From Virgibacillus_F necropolis_A (GTDB lineage Bacteria > Bacillota > Bacilli > Bacillales > Amphibacillaceae): a stretch of 64,000 nt of DNA. Below the pieces are notes generated by a model that was not told where the DNA came from, ran no database searches, and saw nothing but the letters and a program-made list of their open reading frames with translations. Shown piece by piece: positions 42,199 through 50,617 of the stretch. A program made the position numbers and the translations under genes. The stretch covers positions 1,922,001 through 1,986,000 of the forward strand of contig NZ_CP084992.1 of NCBI RefSeq assembly GCF_044793635.1, read 5' to 3'. Numbering within the stretch: position 1 is the stretch's first letter; every line of letters starts with the position of its first letter.

Positions 42199-42331
42199 AC
42201 CAGTCCAGGTGAGCGAAGGGCGGTGACTCCTGCGGGAACAGCACGTGTCCGAAGACCCCGCAGAGTGGTTTTCTCGAGGAGGCTGAGGCCGTGCCCGCGG
42301 AAAGCATCCGCCCGGAGCGATCCTGGACGGT
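42199..42331 (+). repeat. CTCCTGCGGGA hairpin repeat, copy 2
   Basis: Contains GACTCCTGCGGGAACAGC, AGGAGGCTGAGGC and GCCCGCGGAAAGC in the order of copy 1 but inverted in the genome. Its ends (GTCCAGG and CCTGGAC) are complementary yet different from those of copy 1, so each copy carries its own stem. Confidence 0.75.
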
Positions 42332-42506
42332 AGCAATAGCATATGTCTTTGGAAATAAACTTAAGTTTACGTCGCATTTTATATCAACTATGAAGATGAA
42401 AAGCAACAATTCGTACGAAAAGAGTCTTTTCTTTAGTAGCCTTTGCTTCTCCACCACAGGGATTGCAAAGGCTATTATAATTAATTCCTACTAATCCCAA
42501 GATATT

Positions 42507-42833
42507 TTAAAGCTCATCTATAAAAGATTCTGCTTGGTATTGATAGTTTTCCAAATCGACTCGACCATCCTCACTAACATCAATTCCCTCATCCTCAAGC
42601 AAGTTTTTTTGTGTCCAGACACCTTCATCACTTTTCAAGGCAATCTGACCTTTAATGTTTACGACACGATGCCAAGGTAAATCATATTTTCGACTCATCG
42701 AGTGGAGAATTCGAACAACTTGTCTTGCCCCTCGTGGACTCCCGGCAAACTTTGCAACCTGACCATATGTCATAACCTTTCCCACTGGTATTTGCTTTAA
42801 AATATCAATCACATTAGCAGTGAATGGCTTCAT
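42507..42833 (-). CDS. alkyltransferase-like protein (ATL, MGMT family)
   Basis: 108 residues of the methylguanine-DNA methyltransferase fold: IPVGKVMTYGQVAKFAGSPR near residue 15 and the active-site region PWHRVVN near residue 53. The acceptor cysteine of active methyltransferases (PCHR) is replaced by Trp, the hallmark of ATL proteins. ATLs bind O6-alkylguanine, flip it and hand the lesion to nucleotide excision repair. AAAGGGGC precedes the ATG. It stands alone. Confidence 0.93.
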   Translation of the reverse strand: MKPFTANVIDILKQIPVGKVMTYGQVAKFAGSPRGARQVVRILHSMSRKYDLPWHRVVNIKGQIALKSDEGVWTQKNLLEDEGIDVSEDGRVDLENYQYQAESFIDEL

Positions 42834-42934
42834 AATGTTGCCCCTTTCTCATTTTCATAGGTAAATACACAAAACGAATAGACACACCTCGCATATTATG
42901 TAGTATTCAAATGTAATTGTGAGGAGGAAGTGTC

Positions 42935-43210
42935 ATGACAAATAGATCATTTCCAAGGTTTTGTATATTTCCTGGTTACAATTGGTGCGGACCTGGATGT
43001 AGTGGACCTGGCGCACCAATTAACAAAGTCGACGCAGCATGCAAAGCGCATGACGAATGTTATCGTTGGCATGACTCGCGTTGTGAATGTGATAAAGAAT
43101 TTTTACGTAGATTACATGCCTGTCGGAATCCTCATACAAGAGAAGGGCGACAAGCCAACGTCATCTATAACTATATGAAGGCTCAATCATTTTTCACGTG
43201 TGGTTTTTAA
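42935..43210 (+). CDS. minimal phospholipase A2-like protein
   Basis: 91 residues with ten Cys. It holds the phospholipase A2 signature elements: a glycine-rich calcium loop (YNWCGPGCSG at residues 15-24), the catalytic His39-Asp40 in DAACKAHDECY, and a second disulfide helix CECDKEFLRRL. These resemble secreted and parvovirus-type phospholipase A2 domains. There is no signal peptide at the N-terminus (MTNRSFPRFCIF). GAGGAGG precedes the ATG. It may hydrolyse phospholipids, be a spore protein, or act after lysis; the presence of the catalytic dyad argues for activity. Confidence 0.75.
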   Translation: MTNRSFPRFCIFPGYNWCGPGCSGPGAPINKVDAACKAHDECYRWHDSRCECDKEFLRRLHACRNPHTREGRQANVIYNYMKAQSFFTCGF

Positions 43211-43257
43211 TAGGATACCGTATTGTCTTGGTATCCTTGTTAATTTGGCATTTCCTT

Positions 43258-44889
43258 TTATAAAACTCTAGCTTTAGGAAAGAACTTCAACCAGCTAACG
43301 ATCGTTGCGATTAATAAAACAACTAGATACAAATAAACTCCATAGCTATACGATAATACGAAAAAGTGAATGAGTGCGAAAACCCCAGATACCAATGTAA
43401 GTAAAATATTTAAACCTGTATTCATATCCTGTGCGAACTCAAATGATTGGGTAAAAGGATAAGTTTCACCATTCAGTAACCTATATGAAATAATAATCAG
43501 CAGACATCCTGCCAAAAACACAACAATCAAGTCAGGTACAATTCTTACAGAAAAAATCCAAATAAACGCCGCACTTAATACTATAAAAACAGGCAAATAA
43601 AGCTTTACTAGATATGCTTTTATTGTACCGCGGTGAAGGGATCCCAGATCCTCAATTGGTGTTGCGCGAAAAACCCAGCTTCCTTTATAGTTCTCCGAGA
43701 ATTTCAGCATATGAATCACTGCCGGAATCATGATACTACTAAAATATATGGTTAAATACATGTTACCCTGCCCAATATCAGACAACGAGCCATCGCTTAA
43801 ACCATTAAGTAAAAAAAGAAACGGAAAAACAAGCGCAAATCCAAGCGAAGGATAAACTTTCAATTTAAATTCTCTTTCTTTTTTCATCATCAGTGATGCA
43901 AGGCGAAAGAACACTCGCTCTTCCCTATTAAAGCAAACTAATCGTGCCCATAGAAAATCAAGCACATACAATTTCTTTTTGTTTTCCCCAGAATCACCAA
44001 TTAGTTTTTCTAAATTACGTTCAAAAGAAGGCATTAAACGATAATAAATGATAATAGAAATAACCGGTATTAACAAAGCCGCCATTGCCAAATATATTAT
44101 CTCGCTGGACATATTCTGATTAAGCAACCATTCAAATGGCGCCGCGAACCAAATCGGTGGTATGAAAGCGTGCCACCAGCTGAATGTATAAGAAACAGTT
44201 AGATCTACAATTTCGAAAGACCTTATTAACAGTTGATAGCCGACAATTATACCCACAGATAAAAGGATTTGGACATAATTGATAATATCCTTCAATCTTT
44301 CCCCATTAAAAAACTGCAATGTAACGATATATATTAGTGCTGTGAGCGCAATGATAAATAGAACATTAAATATTAAAACCCCTAAAAAAAGCAGTGAAAA
44401 AACAATACCTTTGTTGATTATCATAACGATAAATGGAATCGCAACAAACGCCCCTGTCAATAAAGACATATAAATACTGACATGAACCATTTTTGCTGCA
44501 CTAATTGTTTTCTTACTTACAGGTTTCGTACTTAATATATTTTTATCCCTAACATCTAAAAGCACGGATGAAAAATCTGAAATCATAGAAGTCATCAGGA
44601 GAAACATTATTACTCCAAAAGTAAGGCTCATTTGTAACATATAATTATCACCTAGAAAAATAAACGGAATGAGAATGAGACCATAAAGTCCATACAACCC
44701 AAGCGATTTCAGAAACTGATTTCCTTCTTTCTTTTTCGAGGCATTCATATTAAGGATAGTAGGTACACGTCTTTGATCCATTGTTAACTTCAACTGAAGG
44801 ATCTTTCGCATAACATCATAATCAATTCGAAGCATTTTAAATAAAAATTTACATGTATCAAGAAACTTTAGTGATCGGAAATCATTCAT
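43258..44889 (-). CDS. ABC transporter permease, large
   Basis: 543 residues from the ATG at 44889, which overlaps the ATPase stop by 8 bp (frame from 44910 has no support). About twelve membrane segments are visible, with a long hydrophilic loop between residues 320 and 360 that separates two six-helix halves. It resembles the large EcsB/YtrC-like permeases of bacilli. Together with the ATPase it should form an exporter at the membrane. Substrate unknown. The C-terminus ends with KARVL shortly before an empty 47-bp spacer to the PLA2-like gene. Confidence 0.85.
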   Translation of the reverse strand: MNDFRSLKFLDTCKFLFKMLRIDYDVMRKILQLKLTMDQRRVPTILNMNASKKKEGNQFLKSLGLYGLYGLILIPFIFLGDNYMLQMSLTFGVIMFLLMTSMISDFSSVLLDVRDKNILSTKPVSKKTISAAKMVHVSIYMSLLTGAFVAIPFIVMIINKGIVFSLLFLGVLIFNVLFIIALTALIYIVTLQFFNGERLKDIINYVQILLSVGIIVGYQLLIRSFEIVDLTVSYTFSWWHAFIPPIWFAAPFEWLLNQNMSSEIIYLAMAALLIPVISIIIYYRLMPSFERNLEKLIGDSGENKKKLYVLDFLWARLVCFNREERVFFRLASLMMKKEREFKLKVYPSLGFALVFPFLFLLNGLSDGSLSDIGQGNMYLTIYFSSIMIPAVIHMLKFSENYKGSWVFRATPIEDLGSLHRGTIKAYLVKLYLPVFIVLSAAFIWIFSVRIVPDLIVVFLAGCLLIIISYRLLNGETYPFTQSFEFAQDMNTGLNILLTLVSGVFALIHFFVLSYSYGVYLYLVVLLIATIVSWLKFFPKARVL

Positions 44890-45679
44890 TTTCTTTCCCC
44901 TCACTGACAATTCCTACAAAATTCCCTGCAATACCCTTATGCTCATCAAACCCTGTGAGTTGGTTAAATATTTCTTCTAGTGTACCTTCCTTACTTTGCT
45001 CTCTTAATTCTTCAAAAGTTCCATCAGCAGCGATCTTTCCATCAACCAATAACACAATACGATTGCTGATTTTCTCCACAACATCCATAATGTGCGAGGA
45101 ATAGAAGATAGTTTTACCCTGTGCAGCCAGCTGCGCAAGAATTTCTTTAATAATCATTACACTATTTGCATCCAAACCATTTAACGGTTCATCGAAAAAT
45201 AATAAGTCAGGATCGTGCAACAGGCTCGAAATGATTAAAACTTTTTGCTTCATTCCTTTAGAGAAAGAAGAAATTCGTGTATGGAACACATTATCCATCC
45301 CAAATTCATTCATTAATTTTCTGGCTTTCAAGCCCGCTTCCACCTTACCCAATCCGTATAACTCGCCAATGAACGTTAAGTATTCACTCGCGGTGAGATT
45401 ATCATAAATATCTGCATTCTCTGGAACATAGCCAATCTTTCGTTTATATGTATGATCACCAGAAGCTATGTCCTGTCCGAAGATTTCAACCTTCCCCATA
45501 TAATCTTCAATTAATCCTAGCATTATTTTTACTGTCGTACTCTTACCGGCGCCGTTCGGACCAATGTAGCCTATCACTTGTCCCTGGTACACATCTAAAT
45601 TAACCTCATTTAACACCCGTTTTCCACCAAGGTGCATGGTTAAATCAGTAAGCGACAATACCTTTTCTGCATTTCCCAA
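44882..45679 (-). CDS. ABC transporter ATP-binding protein
   Basis: 265 residues with all ABC motifs: Walker A GPNGAGKSTT near residue 40, the signature FSKGMKQK near residue 140, Walker B LLFFDEPLNGLD near residue 160 and the H-loop YSSHIMD. The subgroup (drug/lantibiotic exporter-type, CcmA-like) with an acidic C-terminal extension is usual for two-gene exporters. It is cotranscribed with the large permease. Substrate unknown. Confidence 0.93.
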   Translation of the reverse strand: MGNAEKVLSLTDLTMHLGGKRVLNEVNLDVYQGQVIGYIGPNGAGKSTTVKIMLGLIEDYMGKVEIFGQDIASGDHTYKRKIGYVPENADIYDNLTASEYLTFIGELYGLGKVEAGLKARKLMNEFGMDNVFHTRISSFSKGMKQKVLIISSLLHDPDLLFFDEPLNGLDANSVMIIKEILAQLAAQGKTIFYSSHIMDVVEKISNRIVLLVDGKIAADGTFEELREQSKEGTLEEIFNQLTGFDEHKGIAGNFVGIVSEGKENE

Positions 45680-45721
45680 TCATAATCATCCTTTAAACAT
45701 AATAGTATAACTATTCTAACA

Positions 45722-45798
45722 TACTACCGGCCGGGTTTGGTGGCGCCTGTCACTTCCCGGTTTTTGTCGATTTTTGTCGATAAAAATACCCGGTAGTA
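45722..45798. repeat. palindromic element between ABC genes and the DUF899 gene
   Basis: TACTACCGG and CCGGTAGTA form 9-bp arms around a 59-bp interior that contains GTGGCGCCTGTCAC and a tandem TTTTTGTCGA repeat. It could be a small dispersed element or a regulatory structure; no other copy was seen in the window. Confidence 0.45.
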
Positions 45799-45877
45799 GA
45801 TAAAGAAGGAAATTTTCACTTAATATCGAATAGGGAATAGGTAGGTAATATAATTATTTCCAGGAAGGGTGTAAACA

Positions 45878-46453
45878 ATGTCCGAACAAGCTGTTGCAGA
45901 TAAGATCTATGCATTGGAACAAGAGATTTCCAAGAAAAAAGAGGAATTGGCAGTACTACGAAGAGATGAAGAAAAACTTGTCATAACCGATTACGAATTA
46001 CGTGATAAGAATGGGAAAAAAATAGCCCTTTCAGAATTATTCAGAGACAGTGACACGCTATTTGTCATTCAAAATATGGGTAGTTCCTGCAGTTACTGTA
46101 CATTGTGGGCTTACGAGATTAACGGAATTCTACATCATCTTGAAAGTATTGCACCTGTAATTTTGGCATCATCCGACGAGCCTGAAACGATGCGCGATTT
46201 TGCTGAGGGCAGGAATTGGAATTTTAACTTGGTTTCTACAGCGGGAGCTGAATTCAAAAAAACACTTGGATTTGAGCCAAAGCAAGCCTCCCCACATCCA
46301 GGTGTATCTATTTTGAAAAAGAAGGATGACGGAACGATTTTCCAATATACCAAGGCAAGTTTCGGTCCTGGAGATGATTTCTGTGGCATGTGGTCCTTCG
46401 TTCGAATGTTACCGGAAGAACAAACGAACTGGCATCCCAAGAAAAATTATTAA
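45878..46453 (+). CDS. DUF899 family thioredoxin-like protein
   Basis: 191 residues: an N-terminal coiled-coil (KIYALEQEISKKKEELAVLR) is followed by a thioredoxin-like fold with MGSSCSYCTLWAYEINGILH near residue 68 (a CxxC motif in an unusual setting) and ending GMWSFVRMLPEEQTNWHPK. DUF899 proteins are widespread in bacteria; function is not established, and they lack the standard CxxC-P arrangement. GGAAGGG precedes the ATG. It stands alone, with a terminator. Confidence 0.88.
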   Translation: MSEQAVADKIYALEQEISKKKEELAVLRRDEEKLVITDYELRDKNGKKIALSELFRDSDTLFVIQNMGSSCSYCTLWAYEINGILHHLESIAPVILASSDEPETMRDFAEGRNWNFNLVSTAGAEFKKTLGFEPKQASPHPGVSILKKKDDGTIFQYTKASFGPGDDFCGMWSFVRMLPEEQTNWHPKKNY

Positions 46454-46460
46454 GAATAGG

Positions 46461-46498
46461 AATAGCCCGCTGAAGACTTAATTCAGTGGGCTATTTTC
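46461..46498. terminator. terminator between the DUF899 gene and yihY
   Basis: AATAGCCCGCTGAA pairs with TTCAGTGGGCTATT and is followed by TTC; A-rich on the other side, so it may serve both convergent genes. Confidence 0.8.
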
Positions 46499-46527
46499 AC
46501 ATCTTAAACTTACCTCTCTCGACTTGA

Positions 46528-47337
46528 TTATGGCTCGCGTCTATAGACTGCCGCATTAATCAATCCTCCTACCAGTAGAACAACCGCTGTCAGATAGAAC
46601 CATATCATTAAAACGACCATGTTCCATAGCTGCCCATAAAATATGGAGTAGTCGCTTATACTGACATAGTTTGAAAAGCCGATTGAAACGACTTGCCAAC
46701 CGATTGTTGCAAAAATCGCACCAGGAAAAACCATCCTCCAAGGCAACCTGATACTCGGTACAACCTTATATAATAGTAAAAAGAAAAAGTATAAAAAAAT
46801 GGTACCAATACCCCATTTAGCAATAAACCATAAATCAAAAAATGAAGCATGCACTTTAATCCTAGGCAAGACAAACGTACGCACAATATCCTCAACAATT
46901 GGAACCAGCAAGGATAATGACAAAAGCATCATAAATCCAAATGTGAGTAGTAAATCGTTTATAATTCCATGTAGAAAGAAAGATTCCCGCCTAATTTTAT
47001 ATGCTTTATTTAATGAACGAACCAGTGATTGTACTGCCATAGATGCCAGCCAAAATGCCGCTATCACACTAAAAGACAGCCACTGACCTTGTCCTTTATC
47101 CAAAATGCTTTCCAAGGTACTACTGATTACCCTGTACGTGTCTCTCGGAGCAAAAGGTTCTATCAACACTAAAATGTTTTCTAATTTTACGGGCAGAAAA
47201 CCAATAAGTGTAAAAACGAAAATAAAGAAAGGAAATAAGGATAGCATGAAATAGTAAGCCATTTGCGCGGACTGATCATAAAAACGTTCTGCAAAAAATC
47301 GTATAAGGATTTGCTTAGTACTTTTTAAAAGTCTCAC
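46528..47337 (-). CDS. yihY: YihY/BrkB-family membrane protein
   Basis: 269 residues starting at a GTG at 47337, chosen because AAGGAGG stands 8 bp upstream; an in-frame ATG at 47361 lacks any site. Six membrane segments with the family hallmarks: FYDQSAQMAYYFMLSLFPF near the N-terminus, FWLASMAVQSLVRSLNKAYK in the middle, WQVVSIGFSNYVS and GLINAAVYRREP at the end. The family is a conserved inner-membrane protein group (COG1295) once thought to be RNase BN; the function is unknown. Confidence 0.88.
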   Translation of the reverse strand: MRLLKSTKQILIRFFAERFYDQSAQMAYYFMLSLFPFFIFVFTLIGFLPVKLENILVLIEPFAPRDTYRVISSTLESILDKGQGQWLSFSVIAAFWLASMAVQSLVRSLNKAYKIRRESFFLHGIINDLLLTFGFMMLLSLSLLVPIVEDIVRTFVLPRIKVHASFFDLWFIAKWGIGTIFLYFFFLLLYKVVPSIRLPWRMVFPGAIFATIGWQVVSIGFSNYVSISDYSIFYGQLWNMVVLMIWFYLTAVVLLVGGLINAAVYRREP

Positions 47338-47446
47338 TGATGAATCCTCCTTTCCCTCCATTTGGCTTGTTCTGTCCTTTCAGAATAATACTATGTTTAA
47401 AGTCGTTACTTATCTCTAAAATTTAATTTCGTTCAAAACTTTTTAG

Positions 47447-47482
47447 ACAAAACAGGACCTGCCACTATGACAAGTCCTGTTT
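47447..47482 (-). terminator. terminator downstream of the small gene at 47494
   Basis: On the minus strand AACAGGAC and GTCCTGTT pair around a 14-base loop and lead into TTGTC with T residues. Confidence 0.65.
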
Positions 47483-47493
47483 AGCAAAATTAA

Positions 47494-47646
47494 TTATGAT
47501 TTATCCTTCTTGCTTCGATATTCGTTCGGTGCTTCACCAGCATTTGCATTATAATTCTTAAACTGAGCTTTACGCCCGTTCCGATGCTCCCCACTATTCT
47601 CGTTTTCTTTAAATTGATTATTAAATTCCTTTTCCTTATTGACCAT
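47494..47646 (-). CDS. small hydrophilic protein of unknown function
   Basis: 50 residues from the ATG at 47646 (GGGG 7 bp upstream), reading MVNKEKEFNNQFKENENSGE and ending YRSKKDKS. It is extremely hydrophilic, rich in Asn, Glu and Lys with no hydrophobic core. The composition resembles minor small acid-soluble spore proteins such as SspK, but the sequence is too short to assign. It has its own terminator, supporting expression. Confidence 0.55.
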   Translation of the reverse strand: MVNKEKEFNNQFKENENSGEHRNGRKAQFKNYNANAGEAPNEYRSKKDKS

Positions 47647-47770
47647 TTCATTACCCCTTTCCAATAAACAAGATTGCTTTAGTTTTTGGATTTGGGTCAT
47701 ATTTATTCATACCGCTATTTTTGAAAAAAACCAAGCAGTGTCAGGCATCAAGGATTATATCAAATTCTCA

Positions 47771-47829
47771 TTGACTTCCTTAGAACTACTTGGTACTATT
47801 TAATTGATAATGATAATCCTTATCAATTA
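47771..47829 (+). promoter_or_regulatory. Fur-controlled promoter of the siderophore-binding lipoprotein
   Basis: TTGACT (47771-47776), 17 bases, TACTAT (47794-47799) form a near-consensus sigma-A promoter. Directly after, GATAATGATAATCCTTATC (47806-47824) matches the Fur box, with arms extending to TAATTGATAA and TTATCAATTA. Binding of Fur here would block the promoter when iron is plentiful. Confidence 0.85.
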
Positions 47830-47875
47830 AGGGTTTTTCACTACAAAAAAAATCTCCCAAAGGAAGGTTGTTTTT

Positions 47876-48862
47876 ATGAAAAAGGTTACGCTATTTGTAC
47901 TTATATTGCTTTTTCTAACTGCATGCGGTGAAAAATCCGCTCAAGAGGACTCTGATTCAACAAAGGAAAACGCAGCAGATCTACGGACAGTAACAATTGA
48001 AGATGGAATCCAAGAAGTGAAAATCGAAGGGACTCCAAAAAAGGTTGTCGTATTAGAATGGACGTATGTTGAACATCTTTTGCCCCTGGGAATTCAACCA
48101 ATCGGCGTGTCAGATGTTGAAGGATATAACAAATGGATAAATGTTGGAGATCCATTAAGTGAGTCTGTTAAAGATGTAGGTACCCGTGCTGAACCTAACT
48201 TAGAAGCTATATCTCGTCTAAATCCCGATTTAATTATTGGAGTCAAATACCGTCATGAAGGAATTATAAAACAATTACAGGATATTGCCCCTACTGTCAT
48301 GTTTGCACCGTATTCTCAGGAAGGAGCTAAAAACCAATACCAGCACATGTTAGATGAATTTCATACCATTGCAAAAATTTTCGACAAACAAGCGAAAGCT
48401 GATGAAGTGGAGCAACAACTTGAAAAAACATTTAAAGAGCAGGGACAGCGAATTGCAGATGCAGGATATAAAAATTTAGATGCTGTTGTTACGCAGGCTT
48501 TCACATCACAAAACGCACCAGTATTACGCTTATTCACGGATAATTCCGTAGTTGCTGGAGTGCTAGAGAAAATGGGAGTCAATAACGCTGTCACATCTGA
48601 TAAACCAGAAATTTATGGTTTCCTATCCGTTTCAGTTGAAGCGTTGCAAAATTACCAAGACAATCATTTCTTTTATTTAGTTCAAGAGGACGATACTATT
48701 TTCAGTGAACAGCTGGCTGATAATCCAGCTTGGACCAACCTAAATTTTGTAAAAGAAAACCATACATATAAGCTACCAGGTGATATGGGAACCTTTGCAG
48801 GACCGCTGTCAGCTAAAAGATTGTCGGTGGAATTTGCAGATGCTTTGGTTAATAATAAATAA
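47876..48862 (+). CDS. iron-siderophore ABC transporter substrate-binding lipoprotein
   Basis: 328 residues. A lipoprotein signal peptide ends LFLTACGE, with Cys17 lipidated. The mature protein is a periplasmic-binding-protein class III fold: PKKVVVLEWTYVEHLLPLGI near residue 54 and LEAISRLNPDLIIGVKYRHE near residue 109. Such proteins capture Fe(III)-siderophores such as citrate or hydroxamates at the cell surface. The Fur box upstream shows iron regulation. No permease or ATPase gene is adjacent, so it must share a transporter encoded elsewhere, as B. subtilis YhfQ does. Confidence 0.93.
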   Translation: MKKVTLFVLILLFLTACGEKSAQEDSDSTKENAADLRTVTIEDGIQEVKIEGTPKKVVVLEWTYVEHLLPLGIQPIGVSDVEGYNKWINVGDPLSESVKDVGTRAEPNLEAISRLNPDLIIGVKYRHEGIIKQLQDIAPTVMFAPYSQEGAKNQYQHMLDEFHTIAKIFDKQAKADEVEQQLEKTFKEQGQRIADAGYKNLDAVVTQAFTSQNAPVLRLFTDNSVVAGVLEKMGVNNAVTSDKPEIYGFLSVSVEALQNYQDNHFFYLVQEDDTIFSEQLADNPAWTNLNFVKENHTYKLPGDMGTFAGPLSAKRLSVEFADALVNNK

Positions 48863-48880
48863 AACTCAAATAATGACCAG

Positions 48881-48926
48881 AAAGAAATCATCCTTCCCAA
48901 TCGGAATTAGATGATTTCTTTTTTTG
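48881..48926 (+). terminator. terminator of the siderophore-binding gene
   Basis: AAAGAAATCATC pairs with GATGATTTCTTT and is followed by TTTTT. Confidence 0.9.
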
Positions 48927-48988
48927 TGAACAATAGATTGGTACATTACAATTAGGGAAACCTATAAGTAAGAAGAGGAGGTTGTTTC

Positions 48989-50200
48989 ATGAAGGCGATT
49001 TGGAAAGGTTATTTAGATGCTTCACTTATTTTGAAAATTACCGTTGCACTTATTCTTGGTATTATTGTCGGGGTTATATTTGGTAAAGATGCTGCAGTAT
49101 TAGCGCCATTTGGGGATCTTTTAATTCATTTGTTGAAATTCCTTATCATTCCGCTAATTTTATTTACATTAATTGTTGGGGTTAACCAAACAAAAATAGG
49201 TAACCTGGGTCGTATGGGGGGAAAGGTTTTTGCCTATTACCTGCTGACTTCTGCCCTCGCAATTATAGTTGGGATCGCTGTTGCAAGCTTTTTTAACCCT
49301 GGAACTGGAATGACACTGGATACTAGTGAAAAGTTTGACGTCCCGGACAATCCGGGCACAATAAGTGTTCTATTAAGCATCATTCCTGAAAATATTTTCA
49401 CTGCGTTTAGTGAGCTTAATCTATTAGGTATCATTTTTACAGCAATTGTTTTCGGAATTGCGATTTCATCATTACGTTCATCGAAGGAACACGCTGAGCT
49501 AGGAGAACATGTCTATAAAGTTATTGACGGACTGAATGAAGCGACTTTATCTATTATGAAGGTCATCCTTCAATACGTTCCAATCGGAATTTTTGCCATC
49601 ATCGCAAAAACCGTTGGCAATCAGGGTGCCGAAACGCTACTTTCACTTGGAAATATGATTCTCGTTCTTTATGTTGCCTTAATTGTACAGGTTGGAATCT
49701 ATGTCATCTTAATGATTCTTTCAAAAATCAAGCCGACCAGGTTTTTTACGCATGCACGGACACCAATGATTACTGCTTTCGCTACCCAAAGCAGTTCCGG
49801 TACATTACCACTTACATTAAATGCGGCAAAAAATCTGGGGTTATCAAGAAGCTTATATGGGTTTAGTCTTCCGTTAGGAGCCACGATTAACATGGACGGT
49901 GCGGCTATCCGGATTGCAGTATCCGCTGTATTTGCTGCCAACATTGTCGGAGACCCGTTAAGCTTTACAGATATGCTTCAAGTAGTGTTGGTTGGTACGT
50001 TGGCATCTGTTGGTACAGCCGGTGTCCCTGGGGCAGGTATTATCATGATCGCCACTGTTTTTGCACAGTTAGGTCTACCGATGGAAGCTGTTGGTTTATT
50101 AACTGCAATTGATGCACTAGTTGGTATGGGTTGTACAGCTCTGAATGTCACAGGTGACTTAGTCGGGACAACCATTATTAATAAATCGGAAGAAGAGTAA
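48989..50200 (+). CDS. dicarboxylate/amino acid:cation symporter (GltP/DctA family)
   Basis: 403 residues with eight membrane helices and two re-entrant loops. Family motifs are visible: a serine-rich loop TQSSSGTLPLTLNA near residue 268, NMDGAAIRIAVSAVFA near residue 300 (the NMDGxA sodium site) and GTAGVPGAGIIMIATVF. It imports glutamate, aspartate or C4-dicarboxylates with Na+ or H+. GAGGAGG lies 7 bp before the ATG. A modular repeat starts at the first base after the stop. Confidence 0.93.
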   Translation: MKAIWKGYLDASLILKITVALILGIIVGVIFGKDAAVLAPFGDLLIHLLKFLIIPLILFTLIVGVNQTKIGNLGRMGGKVFAYYLLTSALAIIVGIAVASFFNPGTGMTLDTSEKFDVPDNPGTISVLLSIIPENIFTAFSELNLLGIIFTAIVFGIAISSLRSSKEHAELGEHVYKVIDGLNEATLSIMKVILQYVPIGIFAIIAKTVGNQGAETLLSLGNMILVLYVALIVQVGIYVILMILSKIKPTRFFTHARTPMITAFATQSSSGTLPLTLNAAKNLGLSRSLYGFSLPLGATINMDGAAIRIAVSAVFAANIVGDPLSFTDMLQVVLVGTLASVGTAGVPGAGIIMIATVFAQLGLPMEAVGLLTAIDALVGMGCTALNVTGDLVGTTIINKSEEE

Positions 50201-50434
50201 GAAAAGCGCAAGCGCCTTGGTCAGCCCCGACAAGTTTAAGACGAATCTCTTAGTGATGATTTTTATCACAAAGAGATTTGACTTAAAACCTCAGGCGGGC
50301 TAGGCGCTGGCCTGGCCGATAAAAACGCCACGTCCTGTGGCTTTATCGGCACTAGTACGTCCTGTACTTCGGAGCTGGACGCGGCCCCGCATAGTGACCA
50401 AAATATTAAATGTCACATTTTATACTTTCCTTAC
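50201..50434. repeat. GCGCAAGCGCC hairpin repeat, chimeric copy
   Basis: The left part (GAAAAGCGCAAGCGCCTTGG to GGCGGGCTAGG) matches the type 2 copy at 27428-27547. The right part (GGAGCTGGACGCGGCC to TTATACTTTCCTTAC) matches the tail of type 1. Between them lies a private segment with a GCCGATAAA / TTTATCGGC hairpin. This shows that the repeat is built from interchangeable modules. The copy abuts the gltP-like stop codon. Confidence 0.8.
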
Positions 50435-50479
50435 GTACAAGAAGGTAAACAGTTCTCATAATAACTAAAGAATGTTAAA

Positions 50480-50523
50480 GACTGAACAATCCCTTCTAAT
50501 CAAGGGATTGACAGTCTTTTTTT
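50480..50523 (+). terminator. terminator before the yitT-like gene
   Basis: GACTGAACAATCCCTT pairs with AAGGGATTGACAGTC around CTAATC, followed by seven T residues. It terminates transcription coming from the GltP-like gene and repeat. Confidence 0.92.
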
Positions 50524-50617
50524 GGTATTCTTACTAATATTTACATCCAAATTTGTACAGGATATTAATAATAAATGATATAATAAGTATGTTATTTAAA
50601 AATATAGGGGGAAAAAT

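Larger units (their letters stand above)
41889..42506. other. intergenic region with an inverted pair of GC-rich repeats
   Basis: Contains the two repeats at 42010-42126 and 42199-42331. Base composition jumps from A/T-rich flanks to GC-rich hairpins. An AGCCTTTGC/GCAAAGGCT hairpin at about 42439-42475 may be the terminator of the 42507 gene. Frames seen here on both strands lie in the repeats and are not genes. Confidence 0.7.

Noticed and set aside
42160..42494. Several frames on both strands
   Set aside because: They are produced by the GC-rich hairpin repeat, with no start sites and no recognisable protein features.
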